Below, piece by piece: positions 16,051 through 22,969 of a stretch of DNA of 64,000 nt. Origin of the DNA: Oscillospiraceae bacterium (lineage in GTDB: Bacteria; Bacillota; Clostridia; Oscillospirales; Oscillospiraceae). Position numbers and translations under genes: made by a program. The notes beneath the pieces were generated by a model. That model ran no database searches. It saw only the letters and a list, made by a program, of their open reading frames with translations, and had not been told where the DNA came from. The DNA lies in contig JAFXCL010000045.1 of the NCBI GenBank assembly GCA_017521485.1, positions 62,001-126,000 of the forward strand, written 5' to 3'. Each line of letters opens with the position of its first letter. Positions within the stretch are counted from its first letter, which is position 1.

Positions 16051-16581
16051 TTACACCATTCGCCGTCCGGCAGCTGCCCGGCGGCGTTTCTGTTTGCTTT
16101 GCAGCTGCTTGTCAGCCATTGCATAAATCAGTGTGACAGCAAGGCCACTGTGGTTCAGGGCCCGGCGCACTCTCTCTATGTCTCCATACCTTTGCAACAG
16201 TTCGACTGCGTACACCTTCCGGGCGCTGTGCGGGCCCACATTCTGTGGTAGCCGCAGCGCCCTTGCTGCTCTCTTAACATCCTTCCACACAGCCTGCCGT
16301 GTGTGCGGTTTCTCCGGTCTGCGTCCGGGAAACGCCCACACTTCCCCGGCCTGTTTCCGTATGTCACTGAGCAGCGGTTCAGGTAAACCCACTTGACGGC
16401 GCTTTCCAGTCTTGCCCTCAGTTACCCAAAAGCGGGGCGCTAACTGCTCTGTTTTTAGTGCCAAAATGTCACCCACACGAAGTCCGGTATGCAGTGCTAC
16501 CCGCATGATCAGCGCGTTGCGCTGAGTGAGTGCGGCTAGCACATTGTCCACCTCCCTATTGAGCAAATACTCTGTTTTCAA
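16051..16581 (-). CDS. Catalytic-domain-only tyrosine recombinase of the element
   Basis: A 176-aa tyrosine recombinase lacking the usual N-terminal core-binding domain. Catalytic residues are all present: R35 (HTGLRVGD), K57/K60 (GKTGKR), H118-x2-R121 (PHSARK), H144 (ALNHSGL) and Y153 nine residues later, followed by a very basic tail. The TTG start at 16581 is set by AGGAGG with 9-base spacing; a longer frame to 16635 runs into the preceding gene. It is the last gene of the leftward cluster. It probably excises the element or resolves its multimers, by itself or with the host Xer proteins. Its GC-rich codons differ from the host genes. Confidence 0.8.
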   Translation of the reverse strand: MKTEYLLNREVDNVLAALTQRNALIMRVALHTGLRVGDILALKTEQLAPRFWVTEGKTGKRRQVGLPEPLLSDIRKQAGEVWAFPGRRPEKPHTRQAVWKDVKRAARALRLPQNVGPHSARKVYAVELLQRYGDIERVRRALNHSGLAVTLIYAMADKQLQSKQKRRRAAAGRRMV

Positions 16582-16594
16582 GCCTTTCCCCCTC

Positions 16595-16801
16595 CTATAC
16601 TCGCTTTGTCTGCTGCAGTAGCCAAATCTCGTCATCTGAGCAGCCTAACACCGCATACGCGTCCGGCTGCTCCCCTTTTTGCGCTGCAACCCCAAGCAGC
16701 ATTTCTGCTGCCTGTTCGATTGTAGTACCCTCCTCCTCTAGGTCCACGATGTCAACCGAAAGAATTGTACTACCCTTCATCATCAAAAACACGAAATCCA
16801 T
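16595..16801 (-). CDS. Hypothetical 68-aa protein of the element
   Basis: A small acidic protein of unknown function. It has a hydrophobic beta-like start (MDFVFLMMKGSTILSVDIV), an acidic DLEEEG turn and a helix (TIEQAAEMLLGVAAQ), then CSDDEIWLLQQ. The start ATG 16801 has AGGAGG at a good distance inside the 3' end of the rep gene, three bases after its stop, so it is translationally coupled to Rep. It lies between rep and the recombinase gene, which would suit a copy-control or directionality factor, but no motif supports either role. Confidence 0.6.
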   Translation of the reverse strand: MDFVFLMMKGSTILSVDIVDLEEEGTTIEQAAEMLLGVAAQKGEQPDAYAVLGCSDDEIWLLQQTKRV

Positions 16802-16804
16802 AAA

Positions 16805-17707
16805 TCAATCCTCCTTTTGTACTTGTTCGTGTACGCTTATGCCGTTCACTATGGCGATTTGCTTACCCGGTGGGTATATCACCATTGCCTTGTTGCCGTA
16901 CTCGGCAACAAGGTCAGCTGGGCTGACCTCGAAGAAAAGAACCTCCGGTTCTTTGAGGTCACCCCCGCTGTAATACCAGCGCCCCGCTGGTTTTGTGCCG
17001 TCTTTGCCTATGTACTTGCATACATAGGCAACGGCGGCAGGATAATCGCCGTACAATTCCATTGCCGTGGTAAATCCAAGCGACCAGCCGGGGAGATTGT
17101 AAACAATCTGCCCCCCGGCTGCAAGCCATTCCGCGCGCTCTGCTGCGCTTTTTGGCTTGCGTGGTCTCTTTGCCCACGGCAAGCGAATTGTGCCGCTGTC
17201 CACTGCGTCAAATGCGTCATTGAAAAAGCCGTGGAAATGGATACCGCCCTTCTTGTGCCGTTCCGGCACAAGAATGTACCGCAAGCCGTGCCGCTGCACG
17301 GCATTACTGCACCAAGCATTCAGCTTTTTCACGACGGCAGCGCCGTCGTGACTGTCCACCTTTTCCGGGTCAAGGGTTAGGGTCACGAAGTATTTGAAGT
17401 CATTGGCAAGGGCAATCCTCCGGACTTTTGCCCTTGCCCTTCGCATACTTCGTTGCATATCTTCGATTGTTGCAGCTGCACTTTTTTCCTCCTTCTCAGC
17501 TGAACACTCGCTTTGCTCGTGATCAGCTGAAAGGAGGACAGGCAGCTTGCCCCAATCGCTCGATACCTCCCAACCCTTTTCCCGGAAATCCGGGGAAGTG
17601 CTGGCCAAAATGTCCACCACTCCGCAAGGGTAAATGTATGCCTTTGCTGAGTGTTTCACACTCTCCACAGGCTTATGCACAAGGTCGAATATTTTACTGT
17701 CGGACAT
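16805..17707 (-). CDS. rep: HUH-type rolling-circle replication initiator (Rep)
   Basis: A 300-aa replication protein with the three HUH-nickase motifs in order: motif 1 FVTLTLD (residues 107-113), motif 2 GIHFHGFF with the metal-binding histidine pair (H157, H159), and motif 3 YVCKYIGK with the candidate nicking tyrosine (Y228 or Y232). This arrangement is that of single-tyrosine Rep proteins of small plasmids and ssDNA phages. The start is uncertain: ATG 17707 has a weak AGGTAGG close by, and ATG 17767 would add 20 residues. The 409-aa frame extending to 18034 only adds GC-rich low-complexity sequence. It heads the Rep-ORF68-Int cluster. Confidence 0.8.
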   Translation of the reverse strand: MSDSKIFDLVHKPVESVKHSAKAYIYPCGVVDILASTSPDFREKGWEVSSDWGKLPVLLSADHEQSECSAEKEEKSAAATIEDMQRSMRRARAKVRRIALANDFKYFVTLTLDPEKVDSHDGAAVVKKLNAWCSNAVQRHGLRYILVPERHKKGGIHFHGFFNDAFDAVDSGTIRLPWAKRPRKPKSAAERAEWLAAGGQIVYNLPGWSLGFTTAMELYGDYPAAVAYVCKYIGKDGTKPAGRWYYSGGDLKEPEVLFFEVSPADLVAEYGNKAMVIYPPGKQIAIVNGISVHEQVQKED

Positions 17708-17789
17708 CCTACCTATCAGCGTTGTGATGGAATAATGTCCGAATATCAAGTAAGGGGGAGCGCTCATACAGGGGGGTTGCGCGCCCCCC

Positions 17790-17821
17790 TTTTTGCCGAC
17801 GGCTAGCGCCGACGGCAAAAA
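17790..17821. repeat. 14-bp hairpin upstream of rep, candidate origin or attenuator
   Basis: TTTTTGCCGACGGC, a TAGC loop and GCCGACGGCAAAAA form a stem with a single A-A mismatch, built from a direct repeat of GCCGACGGC. It lies just upstream of rep. It could be the double-strand origin nicked by Rep or a transcription attenuator. Confidence 0.45.
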
Positions 17822-18942
17822 CCCCCGCGCACCGGGGGCAAGCCCCCCGTGGGCCCCCGCTATGCGCCTGCGGCGCAACGCGCTGCGCGCTCGCCTCTGG
17901 CGCTCGCTTGCAGCGCTTACCGCTCGCCGCTGCGGGCCAAAGCCCCTTGCAGGCTCGCTCCCTTCATCGGTCGCAGCGCCCACACACACATACTCCGTGT
18001 GTGTGCGCTGCTCTGCCTGCCACTGTCTGGCCACTCAGTCAACGCAGCATAGCAGCCGCCCGGGGGCCCGGCAGGCCCTTTCCCCCTCTTTCCGGCGCTC
18101 CCCTGTCGCTATGCCGGAAAGAGGGCGGGCCCACCCCCCGTCCGGCACAGGCTCCGCCCGTACCCGTTCGGTATTTGGCCGCCTGCCCCGCCGTCGCCGG
18201 GGCTGTTTGCCCCGGCTGCGCTTTGCGCCCGGCGGTGCTTTTTGGGCACTCCGCGTCCGGCGCTTGCCCCGGGGCCCCTGCCCCTGGGCGCGTCCGCTCC
18301 GGCCCGGCGGCCCCGCCGCCCGCTATCGCGGCTGCGCCTTTGGGCGCAGCCGGGCCCCGGCCATTCCCCCCGGCTCTCTCGCTCGGCCACTTGTGCGCGC
18401 TTTCGCGCTCCGCGGGCGCTCGCTGGCCCCGCTGCCTTGCTGGCCCGCCATCCGCGCCGCTGCGGGTCTCCCTGTTCGGTCGCCCTTGCTTTGCTCCGGC
18501 GGTCCTTAGCGCAGCGCGTGGCCCCGCCGGGACCCCCCTTGGCCGTCCGCTTTGCGGCTTCGGGCCCGGTCGGCTCCTCGCCCGGGGCCCTTGCGGCGGT
18601 CCGCGCCCTCCGGCCGCCGAGCCGCCGCTTTTTTGGGCCTTGGGCCCCGGGCTCTTTTTGTGCTCGCGTGCGCCTGCGCCCGCTGCGCTGAGAGAACGAG
18701 CGTGGGTTTCTCCCCTGCCTCCCCCCCGCCCCTGCCGCCCCCTCCGGGGGCTCGCGGGGAGCGCAGGGCCCATTGGGTGGCCTGCGGGCCCCCTCCGCCG
18801 TTCCGGCGGCGGCCCCCCCGGGGTTTGTCCGGTCGTCTGCGTCAAGTCCTGCGCCCTTTGATTGTAGCGGCTTGTCAAGGGTCTAGCCGTGCAGCTGCGC
18901 TGCCCTTGCCTGCGCCGCTGCAAATTTTTTTGGCGCAGGCCC
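17822..18942. other. GC-rich, palindrome-rich block without a convincing gene
   Basis: About 1.1 kb of very high GC; three 60-base lines counted by eye gave 80-87% G+C, against roughly half in the flanking host genes. Long frames are open on both strands, but they are low-complexity proline/alanine/arginine/glycine sequence and lack ribosome sites. A bulged 15-bp hairpin occurs at 17973-18011 (GCAGCGC and ACACACAC arms). It may be an origin, a structured RNA or a packaging-type signal. Nothing codable was recognised. Confidence 0.5.
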
Positions 18943-18971
18943 TTGACATTCTCGAACAAATGCGCTATTAT
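18943..18971 (+). promoter_or_regulatory. Near-consensus promoter for a short RNA in the element
   Basis: A perfect TTGACA (18943-18948), a 17-bp spacer and TATTAT (18966-18971). It points away from rep and toward the terminator at 19049-19081. Confidence 0.8.
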
Positions 18972-18977
18972 GAACTG

Positions 18978-19081
18978 GCAGGGCCCGTTTGGGTGTGCGT
19001 GACACACTCCACCGCGTTTCGAGTACCGCGGTGTCCGTAAGCGGCCATTACCTCCCTTCTCCGGAAGGGAGGTATTTTTTT
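18978..19081 (+). ncRNA. Predicted small structured RNA (about 104 nt)
   Basis: The span from the promoter at 18943-18971 to the terminator at 19049-19081 has no credible reading frame with a ribosome site. It can fold into GTGTG-CGTGA-CACAC and CACCGCG/CGCGGTG hairpins before the terminator stem. It lies antisense to any rep transcript that starts further right, so a counter-transcript RNA controlling Rep and copy number is a reasonable guess. Confidence 0.6.
19049..19081 (+). terminator. Strong terminator of the element's small RNA
   Basis: TACCTCCCTT pairs with AAGGGAGGTA around a 6-base loop and is followed by seven T residues. Confidence 0.9.
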
Positions 19082-19094
19082 GCCCGCCGGACGC

Positions 19095-19330
19095 GCGCCA
19101 TATATGGCGCTTTTCGCACATCATTGCAGCTGCGCCGCCCCTCCGGGCCGTTGCGCTGCAACGCTTTTCGAGCGGTTGACAATCCGTAAATTGTCAACCG
19201 GGTTTCGGCCCTCCAAAAATTTGGCGGCCGTTAGTACTTGATATTCGGCAAAAACCGCCGGGCCCTAACCCAGCGGTTTCCGAACATTTCGGCAGCCAAA
19301 CCGGGCCCAACCGCCCGGTTTCCACGGCCT
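19095..19330. repeat. Dyad-rich right end of the element
   Basis: The stretch holds a perfect 16-bp palindrome GCGCCATATATGGCGC (19095-19110). It also holds CGGTTGACAAT-CCGTAA-ATTGTCAACCG (19173-19200, an 11-6-11 dyad), and AAACCGC/GCGGTTT and AACCGGGC/GCCCGGTT stems just before the right site. No gene is seen. Confidence 0.55.
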
Positions 19331-19363
19331 AACGCAACAAAACCTCTGTCATTTTGTTGCGTT
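19331..19363. repeat. Right attachment-site candidate
   Basis: AACGCAACAAAA and ATTTTGTTGCGTT repeat the arms of the 15858-15887 site. With 11-bp arms the centre is 9 bp (CCTCTGTCA) instead of 6. The following CAT is also shared with the left copy. Confidence 0.7.
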
Positions 19364-19409
19364 CATATTATTTATGTGTAATATTCAACGAATATGTCCC
19401 CTTTTACAA

Positions 19410-19451
19410 AGCAAGCACCGAAATCGGGCTTTACCGATTTCGGTGCTTGCT
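19410..19451 (-). terminator. Hairpin terminator after the MerR-RDD gene
   Basis: A perfect 18-bp stem (19410-19427 with 19434-19451) with a 6-base loop lies directly downstream of the minus-strand gene. The T-run is weak (GCTTTG). Confidence 0.65.
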
Positions 19452-19455
19452 ATAT

Positions 19456-20868
19456 TTATGGGATTGTGATAACCACATCTGCTTTATAGATAATATCCGC
19501 TACTTCCTGGTACGCAACATATACGATCACACCGTTGAAATCAAAATGCTTATTATTTTTATCAGATATCGACACAAACTCATATATCATTTGCTCTGCC
19601 TCGACCGCCGTCCGAATGTCAGCGTCCGGTTGTGACATTATTGCCGTATAGACAGCAAGGGAAATTTTTCTCGATATGACTGCAACTCTGGAGCTGGAGC
19701 TAGCAGCTATCGATATTTCTGTAAGCTCTTGATTTTCATTGGCGGAAAAATGCCAGTATTCTGTTCTCAGACCATCACTCACCTCGGTGACTGTCTTATC
19801 CGGTCCGGGATATATGCCTGGAGTATACCACTCCCCTTCTTCTGACAGACGGCCTTCTATACTCATCATACGGTTTTGCTTTGCGTATATATTATAATTT
19901 TCCGCAAATTGTGCAAGTGTTAAATCAGCATTACGATGCTTTGGAAACTGTGCATCTACAGCAGAAAAACCAATGGCAGTCACACAGATTATAGCTAAAA
20001 CAGCGCTCAACACGCCTCTTTTTGTATCCCATTCGGTGTAGAGTACATCCCCATTATAGTCGTAGTCCCACTCCAGTTCCCTGCCTGCTGTATGGATATT
20101 ATAGGATTTAATTAACCGGATTATATTGTAAATCGGGATACCAAAACCCATACCATAGCGAAACACCGCCCATTCACGCCGTAAAGCATCCACAAAAGAC
20201 ATATTCTTCCCTTCCGGTGTCTTTAGGTAAATTCCAACTACAAACTTACCAGGTGTTGTACCAAAAAGACACAGAAATAATGCATTCATTGGCATATAAA
20301 GAAACAGTGTGGCAATGGATAGTAAGTTACTTTGAGCATCCCCAAAGGGCCTCACACGCATAAATACAATAACGATCAGCATAAGGATCGCAGATGTTAA
20401 AAGCTGGTCTAAATATCTGCCAACATAGCGTCTGATAGGATGGGATTCCAGATATACATACTCCGTATAGGGCGTACTTACAACTTCATTTTCTATGCAC
20501 TTTTTTTCGCCGGATTCAATATAATATTTTCCCGGCACGATCGTTTCGTATGTAACCTTATCCTGCAAAATCATTTTGCAGATGTCTTCGGCATTTTCTA
20601 CCTGAGCTTTGTGGGCTTTGAGTACAACAAGTTGATTATCCAGTACGGACTGGAGGTCCTCCCTGCCCTCTATAAGCTGCAAAATTGTATCCAGGGACAA
20701 ACCAAGTTCCCGTAGCAGTTTGATCTTCAAAAGATCCTGCAGCTGCTTTTCGGAATAATCCCGATAGCCGTTCTGAAGCCTCTGGGGCTTTATAAGGCCT
20801 TCCTGCTCATAATAGCGAATTGTTGCTCTATCTAATCCGCTCTTCTCTTCAATGGTTTGGATCTGCAT
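19456..20868 (-). CDS. MerR-family regulator fused to an RDD membrane domain
   Basis: A 470-aa protein. Residues about 1-70 form a MerR winged helix (QIQTIEEKSGLDRATIRYYE) and about 70-105 a dimerisation helix. A membrane part follows from about 140 to 270 with the RDD-type RYLDQLL and GTTPGKFVVGIYL segments, then another hydrophobic helix (SAVLAIICVTAIGFSAVDA) and a C-terminal domain of about 150 residues that matches no family known to me. The regulator therefore appears to be anchored in the membrane. The start ATG 20868 is supported by GGTGG. It probably controls its own promoter, which has the MerR-type long spacer and a dyad. Confidence 0.8.
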   Translation of the reverse strand: MQIQTIEEKSGLDRATIRYYEQEGLIKPQRLQNGYRDYSEKQLQDLLKIKLLRELGLSLDTILQLIEGREDLQSVLDNQLVVLKAHKAQVENAEDICKMILQDKVTYETIVPGKYYIESGEKKCIENEVVSTPYTEYVYLESHPIRRYVGRYLDQLLTSAILMLIVIVFMRVRPFGDAQSNLLSIATLFLYMPMNALFLCLFGTTPGKFVVGIYLKTPEGKNMSFVDALRREWAVFRYGMGFGIPIYNIIRLIKSYNIHTAGRELEWDYDYNGDVLYTEWDTKRGVLSAVLAIICVTAIGFSAVDAQFPKHRNADLTLAQFAENYNIYAKQNRMMSIEGRLSEEGEWYTPGIYPGPDKTVTEVSDGLRTEYWHFSANENQELTEISIAASSSSRVAVISRKISLAVYTAIMSQPDADIRTAVEAEQMIYEFVSISDKNNKHFDFNGVIVYVAYQEVADIIYKADVVITIP

Positions 20869-20891
20869 AGAAACACCACCTTTCGTTACTT

Positions 20892-20922
20892 ATGATATAC
20901 TATCAAGCGGCTTTACAGTCAA
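20892..20922 (-). promoter_or_regulatory. MerR-type 19-bp-spacer promoter with operator dyad
   Basis: On the minus strand TTGACT (20922-20917), a 19-bp spacer and TATCAT (20897-20892). An imperfect dyad ACTATCAAGC-g-GCTTTACAGT is centred at 20909 between the boxes, the classic arrangement for MerR activators. Confidence 0.6.
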
Positions 20923-20998
20923 GTGTTAATTGATAATTATCTTTACTTTTTTAATAAAAAGTTATATTATATAAAAAAACATAATCGGAGGATTCCCT

Positions 20999-21970
20999 AT
21001 GAGCGTTAAAAGAATCGGTGTACTTACCAGCGGCGGCGATGCGCCGGGTATGAACTCCTGTGTCAGAGCAGTTGTCCGTACAGCTTTGTATCACGGCATT
21101 GAGTGCTATGGTATTCGCCGTGGCTATAACGGACTGATTGCCGGTGATGTGATCCGACTGGATGAAAAGAACATCTCCCATATTATCAACCGCGGCGGTA
21201 CGATTCTTTATACTGCCCGCAGCAACGATTTTTTGACTGAAGAGGGTCAGTGCAAAGCAGTTTCTACCTGTAAATTTCTGGGTCTTGACGGTATCGTCGC
21301 CATCGGTGGTGACGGTACGTTCCGCGGTGCCAGAGCTTTATCAAAGCATGGTGTGAATGTTGTTTGTATCCCCGCTACCATCGATAACGACATTAATTGC
21401 ACCAACTATTCTATCGGTTTTGACACTGCAGCAAATACTGCCATTGAATGTATCGATAAGCTTCGGGATACAATGCAGTCCCATGAGCGATGCTCTGTGG
21501 TTGAAGTTATGGGCCGCAATGCCGGATATCTGGCTATGTATGTGGGTCTTGCTGTGGGCGCTACGGCTGTTCTCGTACCGGAAGAAAACATCGATTTTGA
21601 TAAAGATGTGGTTGAAAAAATCCGTCAAGCTCGTTTTAACGGATTTACGCACTATATGATTGTTGTTGCGGAAGGTGCCGGCTCTGCATCTGAAATCGCA
21701 GCTAAAATTAAGGACGCTCTTGATCTGGATCCCCGCGTTACAGTCCTTGGCCATATTCAGCGTGGCGGCGCTCCTACCGGCCGTGATCGCGTCAATGCCA
21801 CAAAAATGGGTTTTATGGCAGTTGAACTCCTTCGCCATGGAAAAACAAACCGCGTTGTTTGCACCAAAGACGGCTGCTTTACCGATGTAGATGTGGATGA
21901 TGCGCTTTCAATGAAAAGAAGCATTCAAAAAATTGAAGTAGATGTTCTTACTGCAATGACCGGAATTTAA
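20999..21970 (+). CDS. pfkA: 6-phosphofructokinase
   Basis: A 323-aa ATP-dependent phosphofructokinase of group I, phosphorylating fructose 6-phosphate in glycolysis. Diagnostic segments are GVLTSGGDAPGMN, the ATP site GGDGTFRGA, the catalytic PATIDNDI with its general-base aspartate, and GHIQRGGAPTGRD. ATG 20999 is preceded by CGGAGG. Length and motifs are normal. It is monocistronic, divergent from the MerR-RDD gene, and closed by a strong terminator. Confidence 0.96.
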   Translation: MSVKRIGVLTSGGDAPGMNSCVRAVVRTALYHGIECYGIRRGYNGLIAGDVIRLDEKNISHIINRGGTILYTARSNDFLTEEGQCKAVSTCKFLGLDGIVAIGGDGTFRGARALSKHGVNVVCIPATIDNDINCTNYSIGFDTAANTAIECIDKLRDTMQSHERCSVVEVMGRNAGYLAMYVGLAVGATAVLVPEENIDFDKDVVEKIRQARFNGFTHYMIVVAEGAGSASEIAAKIKDALDLDPRVTVLGHIQRGGAPTGRDRVNATKMGFMAVELLRHGKTNRVVCTKDGCFTDVDVDDALSMKRSIQKIEVDVLTAMTGI

Positions 21971-21980
21971 TACCTGCTCT

Positions 21981-22015
21981 CCCCTCTTCAGGCTGCGGTT
22001 TGAAGAGGGGTTTTT
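21981..22015 (+). terminator. pfkA terminator
   Basis: CCCCTCTTCA pairs with TGAAGAGGGG and is followed by five T residues. Confidence 0.9.
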
Positions 22016-22023
22016 ATATAGTA

Positions 22024-22063
22024 AAAAGGTCTATCGATCCCCACAGGGTGCGATAGACCTTTT
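22024..22063 (-). terminator. Terminator overlapping the xerD stop codon
   Basis: AAAAGGTCTATCG (22024-22036) pairs with CGATAGACCTTTT (22051-22063). The right arm runs into the stop codon of xerD, and TTTTTAC follows on the minus strand. Confidence 0.85.
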
Positions 22064-22946
22064 AAGCCTTTGGATGACATTTTTCATATACAGATTTTAA
22101 TTTTTGATTGATCATCTGGGTGTACAACTGCGTAGATGAAATATCGCTGTGACCCATCAGTTCCTGCACAGACCCAAGATCTGCACCGTTTTCAAGCAGA
22201 TGCACAGCAAAGCTGTGACGAAGGGTGTGAGGCGTGATTTCCTTCTCAATATGAGCAGTCTGCTGATAATGCTTAAGGATCTTCCAGAAGCCCTGGCGGC
22301 TCATGCGAACACCGTTAATGTTCACAAAGAGTGCCGGCTCATCATCGGATGCTACCATCGTATCACGAACGTCCCGCAGGTATGCGCTCAGCGCCTTTAA
22401 TGCAGCCGGATACAGCGGAATCGTTCTGGACTTTTTAAATGAGTTGCACTTAATTACGCCAAGATCCAAATTGACATCATCCACATCCAGATCAATAAGT
22501 TCTGTAACACGGATACCGGTGGCGTACATAACCTCCAGCATGGCCTTATCACGGTATCCTTTTGCGTCGATGCAGGCAGGCTGGGCAAGCAACAGCTCGA
22601 TCTCTCTGCCGGTCAGGATCTGGGGAAGCTTCTTGTCTCCCCTATCCACATGGATATCTATTACCGGCGTTTTTTCCAGAAAACCGGAGGTTACCAGATA
22701 CAGGTAGAAGTTTTTCAGACTAGCAAGGCTTCTAGAGACCGTTGCAGCCGATCTGCCGTCCTCCGTCAGGTGCGCCAGATATTCGCTGATATTCAGTTGT
22801 TTGGCATCGATCACGTCCAAGCCTGCATATCCGCGCAGCCATTCGGAAAACTGCCGGATATCACGCATATAGGAGGATGTGGTGTTCAAAGATGCCTGTT
22901 TTACCTTTGTAAGGTAATTTTCATAGGCTTGAATCAAATCCAACAT
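22062..22946 (-). CDS. xerD: Site-specific tyrosine recombinase XerD
   Basis: A 294-aa XerC/D-family recombinase that resolves chromosome dimers at dif. It has an N-terminal SAM-like domain and a catalytic domain with ATGIRVTEL (Arg), PHTLRHSFA (His-x2-Arg), MGHSDISSTQLYTQ (His and nucleophilic Tyr). The length is standard for XerD. A SpoIIM-like gene lies upstream, reminiscent of the Bacillus spoIIM-ripX neighbourhood, which supports XerD rather than XerC. The start is ATG 22946. Confidence 0.9.
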   Translation of the reverse strand: MLDLIQAYENYLTKVKQASLNTTSSYMRDIRQFSEWLRGYAGLDVIDAKQLNISEYLAHLTEDGRSAATVSRSLASLKNFYLYLVTSGFLEKTPVIDIHVDRGDKKLPQILTGREIELLLAQPACIDAKGYRDKAMLEVMYATGIRVTELIDLDVDDVNLDLGVIKCNSFKKSRTIPLYPAALKALSAYLRDVRDTMVASDDEPALFVNINGVRMSRQGFWKILKHYQQTAHIEKEITPHTLRHSFAVHLLENGADLGSVQELMGHSDISSTQLYTQMINQKLKSVYEKCHPKA

Positions 22947-22969
22947 TGAATACGCGAACCTTTCATCTA

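Larger units (their letters stand above)
15858..19366. mobile_element. About 3.47-kb integrated minimal element with HUH Rep and mini-integrase
   Basis: A compositionally foreign block bounded by two copies of an inverted-repeat site. The left-arm motif occurs at 15858-15869 and 19331-19342, and the 16-bp ATTTTGTTGCGTTCAT at 15875-15890 and 19351-19366, about 3.47 kb apart. Inside are a leftward cluster of a rolling-circle Rep, a 68-aa unknown protein and a catalytic-domain-only tyrosine recombinase. Upstream of Rep lies a GC-rich palindromic region containing a strong promoter-terminator unit. The layout suggests a small plasmid or phage-like replicon integrated at a Xer-type site. There are no recognisable capsid, mobilisation or cargo genes. 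Confidence 0.75.

Noticed and set aside
17780..18020. CRISPR-like repeats in the GC-rich block
   Set aside because: The repeats are local palindromes and short direct repeats without regular spacing or unique spacers.
17708..18034. N-terminal extension of Rep to 409 aa
   Set aside because: The added residues are GC-rich low complexity with no ribosome site; motifs of the HUH fold begin well after residue 100 of that frame.
17793..19124. Several long open frames in the GC-rich block (317 aa and 238 aa on +, 361 aa on -)
   Set aside because: They are low-complexity Pro/Ala/Arg/Gly sequences open because stop codons are rare at this GC. No ribosome sites are seen, and the minus-strand frame runs across a strong promoter and terminator.
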